DNA of 64,000 bases from CAVZTA01 sp963778025. GTDB taxonomy: Bacteria; Chloroflexota; Limnocylindria; Limnocylindrales; CSP1-4. Positions 18,291 through 27,450 of this stretch are shown one piece after another (the stretch's first letter is position 1; each line of letters starts with the position of its first letter). Location of the stretch: assembly GCA_963778025.1 (NCBI GenBank), contig CAVZTA010000006.1, positions 1 to 64,000 on the forward strand, written 5' to 3'. Made by a program: the position numbers and the translations under genes. The notes under the pieces are model-generated. The model saw only the letters and a program-made list of their open reading frames with translations, was not told where the DNA came from and did no database searches.

Positions 18291-19004
18291 TCAGGCCCGG
18301 GCGATCCCCAGCAGCCGGTCGAACTCGGCGCGGATGATGCCGTAGCACTCGCACGAAGCGCGTTCCAGGCCGGGGCGATCGAGGATGCGCATCTGACCGC
18401 GGGTGTACGAGATCAATCCTCGGTCAGCGAGCTCGCCGACCGCGATCCCGACGCTCTGGCGCGCGACGCCCAGCATGAACGCGAGGAACTCCTGCGTCAG
18501 GTAGAACGCCTCGGATTCCGCGCGATCCTGCGTGGCCAGGAGCCAGCGTGCCGCGCGCATCGAGACCGGATGGATCCCGTTGCACGCCGCGTTCTGCGCC
18601 GTCTGCACGAAGAAGGCCTGCGAGTACGTGCGGAGCAGCGCGGCCAGCCGCGACCCGGGGGCCAGGATCGTCTCCATGCGCTGCGCCGGGATCCGGATCG
18701 ACTCACCGCTGAGTTGCGCCATCAGATGGAACGGCGAGCTTCCAGCTCCGAGGAAGATCGGCAGACCGATCATCCCCTCGTTGCCGACCGTCGCGACCTC
18801 CGCGCCCAACCCTCGTGACATCAGCGCGACGACGGAGACCATCCCGCTCGCCGGAAAGTACGCGTACTCGATCGGTTCCCCTGGGCGGGCGATGACGTCC
18901 CCTCGGGGAAGGCTGATCAGCTCGAGCCACGGCTCGAGGGGAGCGAACTCTTCGTCCGAGAGGGCGGCCAGGAGGTGGTTGCGTTCGCGAGGATGGACGT
19001 CCAC
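18291..19004 (-). CDS. Crp/Fnr-like transcriptional regulator
   Basis: 237 residues. Beta-roll domain (NHLLAALSDEEFAPLEPWLE, IARPGEPIEYAYFPASGMVS, ATVGNEGMIGLPIFLG) and a C-terminal winged helix (EFLAFMLGVARQSVGIAVGE, GLISYTRGQMRILDRPGLE). It is a paralogue of the regulator at 16633, with the same CECY motif near the C-terminus. Effector residues of CRP are not conserved. Convergent with the cold-shock gene. A 16-bp palindrome 33 bp upstream of its start is a candidate self-operator. Confidence 0.88.
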   Translation of the reverse strand: MDVHPRERNHLLAALSDEEFAPLEPWLELISLPRGDVIARPGEPIEYAYFPASGMVSVVALMSRGLGAEVATVGNEGMIGLPIFLGAGSSPFHLMAQLSGESIRIPAQRMETILAPGSRLAALLRTYSQAFFVQTAQNAACNGIHPVSMRAARWLLATQDRAESEAFYLTQEFLAFMLGVARQSVGIAVGELADRGLISYTRGQMRILDRPGLERASCECYGIIRAEFDRLLGIARA

Positions 19005-19036
19005 GTTCCGACTTCCGGTCGTGTCGCTGGTGCCAA

Positions 19037-19052
19037 TGCCAGATTACTGGCA
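19037..19052. promoter_or_regulatory. palindrome upstream of the second Crp-like gene
   Basis: TGCCAG-ATTA-CTGGCA, a perfect 6+4+6 inverted repeat centred about 40 bp upstream of the start of the minus-strand regulator gene. Size and symmetry suit a dimeric winged-helix regulator; autoregulation is an inference. Confidence 0.5.
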
Positions 19053-19116
19053 GACGATTATCGACCCGCGGGGCAATATCCCGCCTGAATACGACGTCAG
19101 CCTGGGGGGCGCTGCG

Positions 19117-19148
19117 CGAGAGAGCCGGGGGCCGCCCCGGCTCTCTCG
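19117..19148. terminator. strong hairpin between TetR and Crp-like genes
   Basis: CGAGAGAGCCGGGG (19117-19130) pairs perfectly with CCCCGGCTCTCTCG (19135-19148) around a GCCG loop. It lies about 200 bp past the stop of the minus-strand TetR gene. No T-run, but a 14-bp perfect stem is a credible terminator. The rest of the 19053-19349 gap shows no gene. Confidence 0.6.
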
Positions 19149-19349
19149 TTGTCCGCCACAGGAACAAACGCACCGGGCGTAGGCTTGCGCGTGCCTTCGG
19201 TCCCGTGCGGCGCCACCGACTCCGCCCTCCCCCCAGGCTGAACGTGTGTGTGCCCCCGGACCGGAGGCTTTTGCGCTGCGGGACCACGGTCGCCGGCAGC
19301 GATCTCGCCTCGGGCCGGCCGGCAGGCGGTCCGCGCCCTCGCACCGGGT

Positions 19350-20033
19350 TCAGGCACCCTTGTCCCGCTCCTGATGCCACCGCCTGTCGAGGCCGTCGAG
19401 GACGACATCGAGGCCGTACTCGAACTCGTCGCCGTAGTCGTAGCCGGGCTTCATGACGTGCTCGTTGAGGAATTCGACGAGGTTGGGATACTCGTTGGCA
19501 GGGAACGGCGCCAGCATGGCCTCGGCCACGTCCCCGACCGGATCGGACGTGTCGAACGGCAGATTCATCTTCGTCAGCGCGAACCCGTAGATGTAGCTGT
19601 CCAGCAGCGAGTACGCGTGGGCAGCCCGCTCGACATCGAAGCCGGCGGCGCGGAGCCTGCCGATCACGGCGTCGTGGTGACGCAGGTTCGCCGGCCCGGG
19701 CGTCTTTCGGGACTCCATGAGGCCGACCGCCCACGGGTGGCGCGCCAGCGCGTCCCGGACCGCGATCGCTCGATGCCGCATCGAGGCCTTCCAGTCGCCG
19801 CCCCCCGCGGGCACGCCGATCTCGCCGAAGACGATGTCGACCATCGCGTCGATGAGGTCCTCCTTGTTGGCGACGTGGCGATACAGCGCCATGGGCGCCA
19901 CCTCGAGCATCTCGGCGAGCGTGCGCATCGTGAGTGACTCCAGCCCGCCTGCATCCGCGTGGGCGATCGCCGCGCGGAGGACGAGCTCCCTGCTCAGGCG
20001 CTTGCGCGGTTCCGCCGCTGCGGGGCTGGCCAT
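19350..20033 (-). CDS. TetR-family regulator
   Basis: 227 residues from ATG at 20033, chosen because GAGGAGCAGCACGG precedes it; upstream in-frame codons lie in the promoter. The N-terminal helix-turn-helix is ESLTMRTLAEMLEVAPMALY followed by RHVANKEDLIDAMVD. The C-terminal ligand domain resembles the TetR_C/TetR tetracycline-repressor-type group (YGFALTKMNLPF...FEYGLDVVLDGLD). Divergent from the oxidoreductase gene at 20143, with a GAGTAC-type operator in the shared promoter, so it probably represses that gene and itself. Effector unknown. Confidence 0.87.
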   Translation of the reverse strand: MASPAAAEPRKRLSRELVLRAAIAHADAGGLESLTMRTLAEMLEVAPMALYRHVANKEDLIDAMVDIVFGEIGVPAGGGDWKASMRHRAIAVRDALARHPWAVGLMESRKTPGPANLRHHDAVIGRLRAAGFDVERAAHAYSLLDSYIYGFALTKMNLPFDTSDPVGDVAEAMLAPFPANEYPNLVEFLNEHVMKPGYDYGDEFEYGLDVVLDGLDRRWHQERDKGA

Positions 20034-20063
20034 CCGTGCTGCTCCTCTCCCCGACCTTCGCCC

Positions 20064-20092
20064 TTGACAGAGTACAGTGTACTCACTAGTGT
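20064..20092 (+). promoter_or_regulatory. promoter with TetR operator in the spacer
   Basis: TTGACA (20064-20069), a 17-nt spacer and TAGTGT (20087-20092) form a sigma-70-type promoter for the oxidoreductase. The spacer contains GAGTAC-AGT-GTACTC (20070-20084), a perfect inverted repeat that a TetR dimer could occupy and so block RNA polymerase. Further GTAC-containing half-sites follow (ACGTACAC, GCGTACAT). Confidence 0.65.
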
Positions 20093-20142
20093 GAACGACG
20101 TACACAGAAGTGCGTACATCATATCAGGGAAGTTGGGGCGTG

Positions 20143-21177
20143 ATGAAGGCGATCATCCAAGACCGTTACGGCTCGGCCGAGGTCCTCGAAACGCGTGACA
20201 TCGAGCGGCCGCGCATCGGCGACGACGAGGTCCTGGTCCGCGTCCATGCGGCCTCCGTCCACGTCGGCGACTGGATCCTGATGACCGGCTCGCCCTTCGT
20301 CATGCGCATGGCGACCGGGCTGCGGAGGCCGAAGAACGCGGTCCCGGGGACGGATATCGCGGGCACGGTCGAAGCGGTCGGCAAGAGCGTGCAGCGCCTT
20401 CGACCGGGCGATGAGGTGTTCGGGTGGTGCGCCGGCGCATTCGCCGAGTACGCGTCGGCGAGCGAGGACCGACTCCTCGCGAAGCCCGCCAACCTCACCT
20501 TCGTGCAGGCAGCCGCCGTCGGCGTGTCGGCGACCACCGCCCTGCAGATCCTGCGCGACGACGGCCACGTCCGACCGGGTCAGAAGGTCCTCATCAACGG
20601 TGCATCGGGCGGCGTCGGCACGTTCGCGGTGCAGATCGCGAAGGCGTTCGGTGCCGAGGTGACCGGGGTCTGCAGCACGAAGAACGTGGACATGGTCCGA
20701 TCCATCGGCGCCGACCACGTCATCGACTACACGCACGCGGACTTCACCGCGGGCGTGGGGCGCTACGACCTCATCTTCGACAACGTCGGCAACCACTCGA
20801 TGGCGCGGACCCGCCGTGCGCTGAGCCCGTCGGGGACCCTGATCTCGAATGGCGGCGGGCACGCGGGTGGCAAGCTCAGCCGGACGATCCGGGCGATGCT
20901 CGTGTCGATGCTCGTTCGCCAACAGGCGAAGCCGACGGTCAAGACCCAGAACCACGACGACCTGGTCGCGCTGAAGGAGCTCGCCGAGGCCGGACGCATC
21001 ACCCCGGTGATCGATGGCACCTATCCCCTCCAGGAGACCCGCGCGGCGATCGCTCGCGTCGCGAGTGGCCACGCGCGCGGGACGATCGTCATCGACGTGC
21101 TTGGCTCGCCAGGCCCCGCCGGCGTTTCGGCCGACGCGGTGACCGAGGCTCCGCGCGTCGTGCCTGCCCTCGTCTGA
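20143..21177 (+). CDS. zinc-independent MDR alcohol dehydrogenase / quinone oxidoreductase-like
   Basis: About 344 residues, start MKAIIQDRYGSAEVLETRDI at 20143. Medium-chain dehydrogenase with GroES-like N-domain (GDDEVLVRVHAASVHVGDW, VPGTDIAGTVEAVG) and Rossmann domain with NAD(P) loop NGASGGVGTFAVQIAKAFGA. The zinc-ligand cysteines of classical ADH are absent, placing it with quinone reductases and reticulon-4-interacting-protein-like enzymes. Controlled, presumably, by the divergent TetR regulator, suggesting induction by a reactive or toxic carbonyl or quinone. The substrate is not deducible. Confidence 0.87.
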   Translation: MKAIIQDRYGSAEVLETRDIERPRIGDDEVLVRVHAASVHVGDWILMTGSPFVMRMATGLRRPKNAVPGTDIAGTVEAVGKSVQRLRPGDEVFGWCAGAFAEYASASEDRLLAKPANLTFVQAAAVGVSATTALQILRDDGHVRPGQKVLINGASGGVGTFAVQIAKAFGAEVTGVCSTKNVDMVRSIGADHVIDYTHADFTAGVGRYDLIFDNVGNHSMARTRRALSPSGTLISNGGGHAGGKLSRTIRAMLVSMLVRQQAKPTVKTQNHDDLVALKELAEAGRITPVIDGTYPLQETRAAIARVASGHARGTIVIDVLGSPGPAGVSADAVTEAPRVVPALV

Positions 21178-21247
21178 TCGCAGAGGCGGCGACGCCTCGT
21201 GTCGATCCGCCGATCCACCGTCCACGACCCCTGAAAGGGAACGACCC

Positions 21248-21664
21248 ATGTCCAAAGCAATGGTTACCAAGCTCTTCATCGGGGCGGGCCTCGCGATGAT
21301 CGCGGGCATCGTCCTGGCCTTCATCGGGGTGGGGATCGGCCTCGCCAACGACGTGTTCGTCATGAACGGCTCCGACATCGTCGGGCTCCGAGGCGGCGCC
21401 GTCGCCTGGTCATCGCTCGGGCTCGGCCTCGTCGGCATCCTCGCGCTGGTCGGCGGTCTGACCGCGGGCTTGATCTCCTGGATCGGAGCCCTGCTGAACA
21501 CGTGGCAGGTCGAGAGCAAGGCGTGGTTCATCGGACTGCTCCTGCTCGGGATCTTCAACTTCGGGTTCTTCGCGATGGTCGCCTACCTCCTGGCCGGGCC
21601 CGACGGCTCGACCGACGCGGCTGTCCGCAAGGCGCAGACGGCCCCGCGGGCGACCCCTGCCTGA
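21248..21664 (+). CDS. small integral membrane protein, unknown
   Basis: 138 residues with three hydrophobic segments: KLFIGAGLAMIAGIVLAFIG, VAWSSLGLGLVGILALVGGL and AWFIGLLLLGIFNFGFFAMV. No family I can name. GAAAGGGAACG precedes the ATG. Downstream of the oxidoreductase in the same direction with 70 nt between, so probably in the same TetR-controlled unit. Confidence 0.75.
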   Translation: MSKAMVTKLFIGAGLAMIAGIVLAFIGVGIGLANDVFVMNGSDIVGLRGGAVAWSSLGLGLVGILALVGGLTAGLISWIGALLNTWQVESKAWFIGLLLLGIFNFGFFAMVAYLLAGPDGSTDAAVRKAQTAPRATPA

Positions 21665-21750
21665 CGCAGGTGCTCGAGGGGTGACCCGCCCCGCGGTGGG
21701 CGCCGGTTCCGCCGGCGTCCACCGCGTATCGCGTGGAAGAGGAGTCGGTC

Positions 21751-22657
21751 ATGGTTGACGAGACCGAGGCGATGGCCGGCAAGGTCGTGCTGATCACCGG
21801 CGGTACCGGCGGCATCGGCAAGGCCACCGCGATCGGGCTCGCGGCGCAGGGAGCTCGAGTCGCGATCACGGGCCGGGATCTGCCGCGCGCCCAGGCTGTG
21901 GCGATCGAGATCCGCGGCGCGACAGGCAACCCGCAGGTGGACGCGTTCGCCGCTGACCTGTCCTCGCAAGCCGAGGTCGGCCGCCTCGCCCTCCAGGTGC
22001 TCGAGGCCTACCCGCGACTGGACGTGCTGATCAACAACGTCGGTGGCTTCTGGGCCACCCGGCATGTCACGGCGGACGGCCTCGAACGCACCTTTGCCGT
22101 GAACCACCTGGCGGCGTTCCTCTTGACCGACCTCTTGCTCGATCGCCTCAAGGCCAGCGCTCCGGCACGGGTGGTCACCGTGTCGTCTGGCGCGCAGTCC
22201 CTGGGAGCGATCGACTTCGGCGACCTGCAGGGCGAACGGGACTACTCCGGGCAGACGGCGTACAACCAGTCGAAGCTGGCGAGCGTCATGTTCACCTACG
22301 AGCTCGCCCGACGCCTGCGAGGCACCGGCGTGACGGCCACCGCGCTGCACCCCGGCGTGGTCAGCACCGGCTTCGGTGCCGAAGATCCGTCGAGGATCTC
22401 CCGCTTCCTCGTTCCGCTCCTCCGACCCTTCATGAAGACTCCGGAGCAGGGCGCGGCCACGTCGATCTACCTGGCGTCGTCGCCGAAGGTGGAAGGCGTC
22501 ACCGGGTCCTTCTTCGTCAAGGGCAGACCCCGGACGTCCAACAAGGCGTCGTACGACAACCTTGCTGCCGCCCGTCTCTGGACAGATCAGCGCTGGCCTG
22601 GTCGGCCGCTCGGGAGTGGTCGCCGATGCTGGACTGGGGCGATCGCCCCGCGCCTGA
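21751..22657 (+). CDS. short-chain dehydrogenase/reductase, C-terminal frameshift
   Basis: Start MVDETEAMAGKVVLITGGTG at 21751 after GAGGAG. Rossmann TGGTGGIGKATAIGLA, NNVG in LDVLINNVGGFW, catalytic Ser in TVSSGAQS and Tyr/Lys in TAYNQSKLAS, a retinol-dehydrogenase-like SDR. The uncorrected frame runs to 22713 with an atypical tail; moving to the next frame near 22585 gives the expected ISAGLVGRSGVVADAGLG-type ending and a stop at 22655-22657, which avoids overlap with the convergent regulator gene. Substrate unknown. Confidence 0.83.
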
Positions 22658-22672
22658 TGGGTCGTCTGGTGG

Positions 22673-23617
22673 TCACGGTCTCCGGGAGGGCGTTCGTGCG
22701 AGCAGTCCCTTGATGAGCGCGACCGCCTCGTCCATCGAGCCAGGGAGCAGCATGGATCGGTCCGCCTCGCTCAGCTCCTGAGCGCGGGTCCCGCCGAGCA
22801 TCACGCTCGGTCGACCGGGGGCGCCTCGGAGAGCCGCGACCACCGCATCGGCGGCCGCGACATCCGGGGCCGCGACGACGGCGACCACCGCGATCGGCGC
22901 GCGGCTCGTCGTCACGGCCGTGAGCCAGCTCGCCAGCGGAACGTCGGCGCCCAGGTAGAGGACGCCCACGCCGCGTCGACGGGCGGCGACCGCGAACGCG
23001 AGGGCCCCGATCTCGTGGCGTCCACCGGGCGGCAGCCCGACGATCACGTCAGGGGCGCCGTCGGACGCGACCGCATCGTAGAAGCGGGCCAGTCGCCGTC
23101 GGACCGTCTCGCTCGCAGCGTGCTCCATCGAGACGTCGATCGAGCCATCTGCCCACCCGTCGCCGACGGCTCGCAGGACTGGGAAGACCACGTGCTCGAG
23201 GGCCGACTCGAAGCGCTCGGAGGCGAACGCCCCGTCGAGGATCCGATCCATCGCGACGACGTCGAGACGCCGTGTCGCGGACATGAAGGCCTCCACCTGG
23301 GCCATCGGCTGCTCGGCGGAGGGGGCCTCGCCGCGGGATCGCGTCAGCGCGCCGTCTTCCGAGCGTAGCGCCCGGTCGACGAGCGCGGCCAGATCCTCGT
23401 CGGCGGTCGGGATCTGCTCGGCCGCCTGGCTCGGGCGCATCCCGTCGTGCGTGACCAGATGCCGCATCGCGATCAGCCGTGCGATCGCGCGCTCGTCGTA
23501 GAGGCGGTAGCCGCTCGCCGTCCGCTCCGGATGGACGACGCCATAGCGGCGCTCCCAGACGCGGACGGTCGGGACGCTGAGCCCGCTGCGCGCGGCTGCC
23601 TCCTTGATCGTGTACAT
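22673..23617 (-). CDS. CarH/LitR-type B12-dependent MerR photoreceptor regulator
   Basis: 314 residues from ATG at 23617, preferred over upstream codons because a minus-strand promoter lies just before it. MerR helix-turn-helix at 1-70 (YTIKEAAARSGLSVPTVRVW, ERTASGYRLYDERAIARL). Four-helix B12 domain carries the light-sensing signature W-x9-EH (WADGSIDVSMEH). The Rossmann cobalamin domain has GRHEIGALAFAVAARRRGV, whose His is the expected lower Co ligand, then YLGADVP and AALRGAPGRPSVMLGG. CarH proteins bind adenosylcobalamin, repress in the dark as tetramers and release DNA in light. Divergent from the lipid-modification genes it presumably controls. Confidence 0.88.
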   Translation of the reverse strand: MYTIKEAAARSGLSVPTVRVWERRYGVVHPERTASGYRLYDERAIARLIAMRHLVTHDGMRPSQAAEQIPTADEDLAALVDRALRSEDGALTRSRGEAPSAEQPMAQVEAFMSATRRLDVVAMDRILDGAFASERFESALEHVVFPVLRAVGDGWADGSIDVSMEHAASETVRRRLARFYDAVASDGAPDVIVGLPPGGRHEIGALAFAVAARRRGVGVLYLGADVPLASWLTAVTTSRAPIAVVAVVAAPDVAAADAVVAALRGAPGRPSVMLGGTRAQELSEADRSMLLPGSMDEAVALIKGLLARTPSRRP

Positions 23618-23626
23618 GGTTTGTGC

Positions 23627-23678
23627 AGCGTAACAGCCGCCGGGACGCTTGACAAGGGTTGTACAAGCCGCGTATCGT
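23627..23678. promoter_or_regulatory. divergent promoters and operator of the CarH-type regulator
   Basis: Plus strand: TTGACA (23649-23654), 18-nt spacer, TATCGT (23673-23678), a spacing typical of MerR-regulated promoters. Minus strand: TTGTCA (23655-23650), 17-nt spacer, TACGCT (23632-23627), ending 9 nt before the regulator's ATG. The palindrome TTGTACAA (23659-23666) lies in the plus spacer and next to the minus -35; TGTACA recurs at 23611. CarH/LitR sites are TGTACA-like, so one bound repressor could block both promoters. Confidence 0.65.
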
Positions 23679-23757
23679 CGCGTCCTCACCCTAGACAAAG
23701 GGTGAACACAGAGCTACGAGCCCGGCCGACGCGGAGCGGGCGACAAGGAGACTCTCG

Positions 23758-24628
23758 ATGCGACGACGCATGGCCCCACTCCTCCAGCCTGCTTGCGGCG
23801 GGGATCCTCACCCTTTCGGTCGCGGGGGTCGCCACCGCCGCCGATACCGCCAAGGTGCGCGTCCTGCACGCCTCGCCCGACGCTCCCGCGGTCGACGTCT
23901 ATCTCGACGACACGATCGTCGACGCGCTGACCAACGTGCCGTTCGGCACGATCTCCGGTTACCTCCCGGTCCCGGCCGGCGACCACAACGTCAAGGTCTA
24001 CGCGACCGGGACCACGACCGCGCCGGTCATCGATGCCGACGTGACGCTGGCCGCAGGCGCCAGCTACACGATCGGGGCTACCGGCGCCGTCGCCTCGATC
24101 ACGGCGCAGGTCCTGCAGGACAAGCCCTCACCCGACTGCGACGGCGCGTCCGTCCGTGTCGTCCACTTCAGCGCCGACGCACCGGCGGTCGATATCGCCA
24201 CGGCCGGCTCGGATCCGGCCGACGCGGTCGTGAAGAACCTGGAGTACCCGAACGCGACCGGCTACGTCGCGCTGCCGGCCGGCTCGTACGACCTGGAAGT
24301 CCGCCTCGCCGGGACGACGACCGTCGCCCTCGACCTGCCGGACGTCGCGGTCGAGGCGTGCAACGCCTACAGCGTCTTCGCCATCGGCTCAGCGGCTACC
24401 CCGCCGGTCGGCGACAACGCGCTGCAGGTCGCGGTCGCGGTCGATGCCACCACGTCCGACTCGCCCGGCACGACCCCGCCTCCGACGGACACCGAGATCC
24501 CCGCAGCGTCCGCGACGAGCGCCGGCTTCGGTCCGGCCGCCGCGCTGCTGCTCGTCGCCGGCCTCCTGACGGTCGCGCTCATCGCCCGGCGCCCCGCGAC
24601 CCGCCGCGTGCGGCAGGACCAGGGGTAG
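23758..24628 (+). CDS. DUF4397 surface protein, N-terminal frameshift
   Basis: The ATG at 23758 follows ACAAGGAGACTCTCG; after an indel near 23785 the signal peptide continues SLLAAGILTLSVAGVATAA. Two DUF4397 repeats follow: AKVRVLHASPDAPAVDVYLD and ASVRVVHFSADAPAVDIATA, each a small beta-sandwich. A Thr/Pro-rich linker leads to a C-terminal membrane helix (AAALLLVAGLLTVALIARRP) and an Arg-rich tail, so it is probably anchored outside the cell. First gene under the CarH-controlled promoter. DUF4397 proteins have no established biochemical function. Confidence 0.8.
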
Positions 24629-24687
24629 TCGAAGGCGTACCCGGACCCGGTCGAGCGTGCTCGGCCGGGTCCGGACAGCCCACGATC

Positions 24688-26160
24688 ATGACGATCCAAC
24701 GACTCATCGACGACGCGCTCGAGATCGCGGTCGTCCCGAGCTTCACGCGCATCGGGTACGAGGTCCGGCGGCAGCTCTTCGGCTGGATGCCCCTGCCCGC
24801 TGACTCGCTCCGCGGTCGGACGGTGCTGATCACCGGACCGACCTCGGGTCTGGGCCGCGCCGCGACCGACGCACTCGCCGGACTCGGCGCCCGCCTCATC
24901 CTCGTCGGACGCAGCCAGGAACGGCTCGTCGCCCTGCGCGACGAGCTGGTCCGCGATCACGGCGAGGACCGCTTCCGGACCGTGGTCGCAGATATGGCGG
25001 ACCTCGGCTCCGCGCGGGCGGCAGCCAGCTCCATCGACGCGACGGAGCCCCGGCTCGACGTCGTGATCGACAACGCCGGGGCGATCTTCCCCGAACGGAC
25101 GACGAGTCCCGACGGCTACGAAGCGACGTTCGCCACGATGGTCCTCGGGCCCTTCGCGCTCGTCGCCGGGCTGCTGCCGCTGCTGCGACGGACCGGCGGC
25201 GCCCGAGTCGTCAGCGTGACGTCCGGCGGGATGTACGCCCAGCCGCTCCTGATGGATGACCTCCAGTGGGCGCGTCGGCCGTTCGATGGCACGCGGGCGT
25301 ACGCGCAGGCCAAGCGCGCGCAGGTCTCGCTCATGCGCGAATGGGCGCGGCGCATCCCGGCGGGCGAGGTGTCGTTCGCGGCGATGCACCCGGGCTGGGC
25401 CGACACGCCCGGCATCTCCGCCGCGCTGCCCGGTTTCTACGCCCTGGTGGGTCCGCTCCTGCGGACGCCCGCCCAGGGCGCCGACACCACCGTCTGGCTC
25501 GCCGCCGACCCGGTCGCGGCCGGAGAGGCCGTGACGGGACGCCTGTTCCTCGATCGCCGGCCGCGCCCGTTCGACCGCGTACCGACGACCCGTGTCCCCG
25601 CGGCCGAACGCCGGCAGCTGTGGGACGTGGTGGTCGGCCTCACCGGCGTCACGGACCCGGCGCCCCTACTCCAACGACCCAGACCACGGAGCAACGACAT
25701 GACCCGGATCCACGAGCGCATCGAGACGGTCCTGCCGCTCGACACCGCCTTCGACTACATCGCCGACTTCGCCACCTCCCAGGAATGGGATCCGGGCACC
25801 GCCTCATCCCGGCGCCTGGACGACGGACCCGTCGGACGCGGTTCGCGCTACGCGCTGGACGTCCGGATGGGTGGCCGCATCGCGCCCATGGAGTACCGCA
25901 TCCGGGACTTCGACCGTCCGCGCCGGGTCGTGCTCGTGGGGTCCGGCGCCGGCGTCGACGCCGTCGACGACATCCGCTTCGAGCGCGTCGATGACCGCAC
26001 CGTCATCGACTACACCGCGGACATCCGCCTCGGGGGGCTGCTGCGCTTCGTGCAGCCGTTCCTGGGCGGGACGTTCCGGCGGATCGGACGGGACGCTGCC
26101 GCGGGCATGGACGAGACGCTGGCGGACCTCGCGGACCGGCCCGACGAGGTGCCCGGCTGA
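24688..26160 (+). CDS. SDR oxidoreductase continuous with an SRPBCC domain
   Basis: 490 residues in one frame. Residues 1-335 are a DHRS12-like short-chain dehydrogenase: LIDDALEIAVVPSFTRIGYE, TGPTSGLGRAATDALAGLGA, DVVIDNAGAIFPE, TSGGMYAQ and YAQAKRAQ. From Met338 (25700) an SRPBCC (START-like) domain follows: RIHERIETVLPLDTAFDYIA, SQEWDPGT, and VVLVGSGAGVDAVDDIRFER. GGAGCAACGAC before that ATG is a normal ribosome binding site and TGA occurs in the next frame at the same spot, so this may be two genes merged by a lost base. In related light-controlled loci the two are neighbours of FAD oxidoreductase, DUF1365 and Cfa genes. Confidence 0.78.
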   Translation: MTIQRLIDDALEIAVVPSFTRIGYEVRRQLFGWMPLPADSLRGRTVLITGPTSGLGRAATDALAGLGARLILVGRSQERLVALRDELVRDHGEDRFRTVVADMADLGSARAAASSIDATEPRLDVVIDNAGAIFPERTTSPDGYEATFATMVLGPFALVAGLLPLLRRTGGARVVSVTSGGMYAQPLLMDDLQWARRPFDGTRAYAQAKRAQVSLMREWARRIPAGEVSFAAMHPGWADTPGISAALPGFYALVGPLLRTPAQGADTTVWLAADPVAAGEAVTGRLFLDRRPRPFDRVPTTRVPAAERRQLWDVVVGLTGVTDPAPLLQRPRPRSNDMTRIHERIETVLPLDTAFDYIADFATSQEWDPGTASSRRLDDGPVGRGSRYALDVRMGGRIAPMEYRIRDFDRPRRVVLVGSGAGVDAVDDIRFERVDDRTVIDYTADIRLGGLLRFVQPFLGGTFRRIGRDAAAGMDETLADLADRPDEVPG

Positions 26161-27450
26161 TGCGCGTCGCGATCATCGGTGGCGGCATCAGCGGCCTCAG
26201 CGCGGCTTACGCCCTTCACCAGGACCACGACATCCGCCTGTACGACGCCGAGGCGGCGGTCGGTGGTCACGTCAAGACGGTCACGGTCGATTCGGCTGCC
26301 GGGCCGATCGCGGTCGACATGGGGTTCATCGTCCACAACGACGTCACCTACCCCACGTTCCTGGGACTGATCGGCGAGCTCGGCGTGCCGACCCAGGCCA
26401 GCGACATGTCCCTGGGCAGCGCATGCCGGGCCTGTGGGGTCGGATTCAGCTCTCGTGGCGTCGGCGGCTGGTTCGCCCACCCATCCGCCGCGATCCGCCT
26501 CGGCCACTGGCGGATGTTCGCGGACATCCTGCGGTTCTACCGCGATGCCCGTGAGCGACTCGACGCGGGTGGCGCGTCGACGGCGACGCTGGGTGACTAT
26601 CTCGACGACCTGCGGTTCGGGCGGGCCTTCCGCGACCACTTCCTCGTCCCGATCACGTCGGCGGTGTGGTCGACCGCGTCGGACCGGATCCTCGACTTCC
26701 CGCTGGACTACCTCCTGCGCTTCCTCGATCACCACGGCCTGATCGGCGTGGGGCGAGCGCTCCAGTGGCGGACGATCACCGGGGGCTCCATGGCCTACGT
26801 GGACCGCATCCTCGAGCGACTCGGCCGCGATGCGGTCCGCGCGGGCGACCCGGTCGTCGCCGTCCATCGGACCGCCGACGAGGTCACCGTGCGCACGGCG
26901 GCCGGCACGAGCGACACGTTCGATGCCCTCGTCATGGCCACCCATGCGGACGATGCGCTGGACGTGCTGCGGGACGCGGACGCCCGGGAGCGGACCGTCC
27001 TTGGCGGGTTCGCCTATTCGGTGAACCGGGTCGTGCTCCACACGGATCCGAGCGTCATGCCGCGCCGAGGAAGGGCCTGGGCGTCGTGGAACGTCGATCA
27101 GCAGGACTGTCGGCGGCCGAGTGATGCGCTCTCGATGACGTACCACATGAACCGACTGCAGGCCCTCCCGGGACCGGAGCAGTACTTCGTGTCGGTCAAT
27201 CCCGACGAGCGTCTGGACCGGGCGCGCGACGATCACGGAACGCGAGATGCGGCACCCGCTGTACACGTTCGAGACCCTCGCTGCCCAGGCGCGGATCCGC
27301 GAGCTCCAGGGCTGGCGTCGGACGTTCTACGCGGGGGCGCACCTCGGCTACGGCTTCCACGAAGACGGCTGTCGATCCGGGTTCGAGGCCGCGGCGCGGT
27401 TGACCGCCGGGGTGCCGGCGCTCGCGGCGACCAGGGAGCGAGCGGCATGA
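26160..27450 (+). CDS. FAD-dependent NAD(P)-binding amine-oxidase-like protein, frameshifted
   Basis: Starts ATG at 26160, overlapping the previous stop. FAD dinucleotide-binding motif VAIIGGGISGLSAAYALHQ, then YDAEAAVGGHVKTVTVDS, VDMGFIVHNDVTYPTF and TGGSMAYVDRILERLG. The frame breaks near 27230; the true C-terminus, TEREMRHPLYTFETLAAQAR and GYGFHEDGCRSG, continues to a stop at 27450. Proteins of this type sit next to DUF1365 and Cfa-like genes across bacteria and are thought to oxidise acyl chains or carotenoid-like lipids in furan or modified fatty acid pathways. The exact reaction here is not known. Confidence 0.82.
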
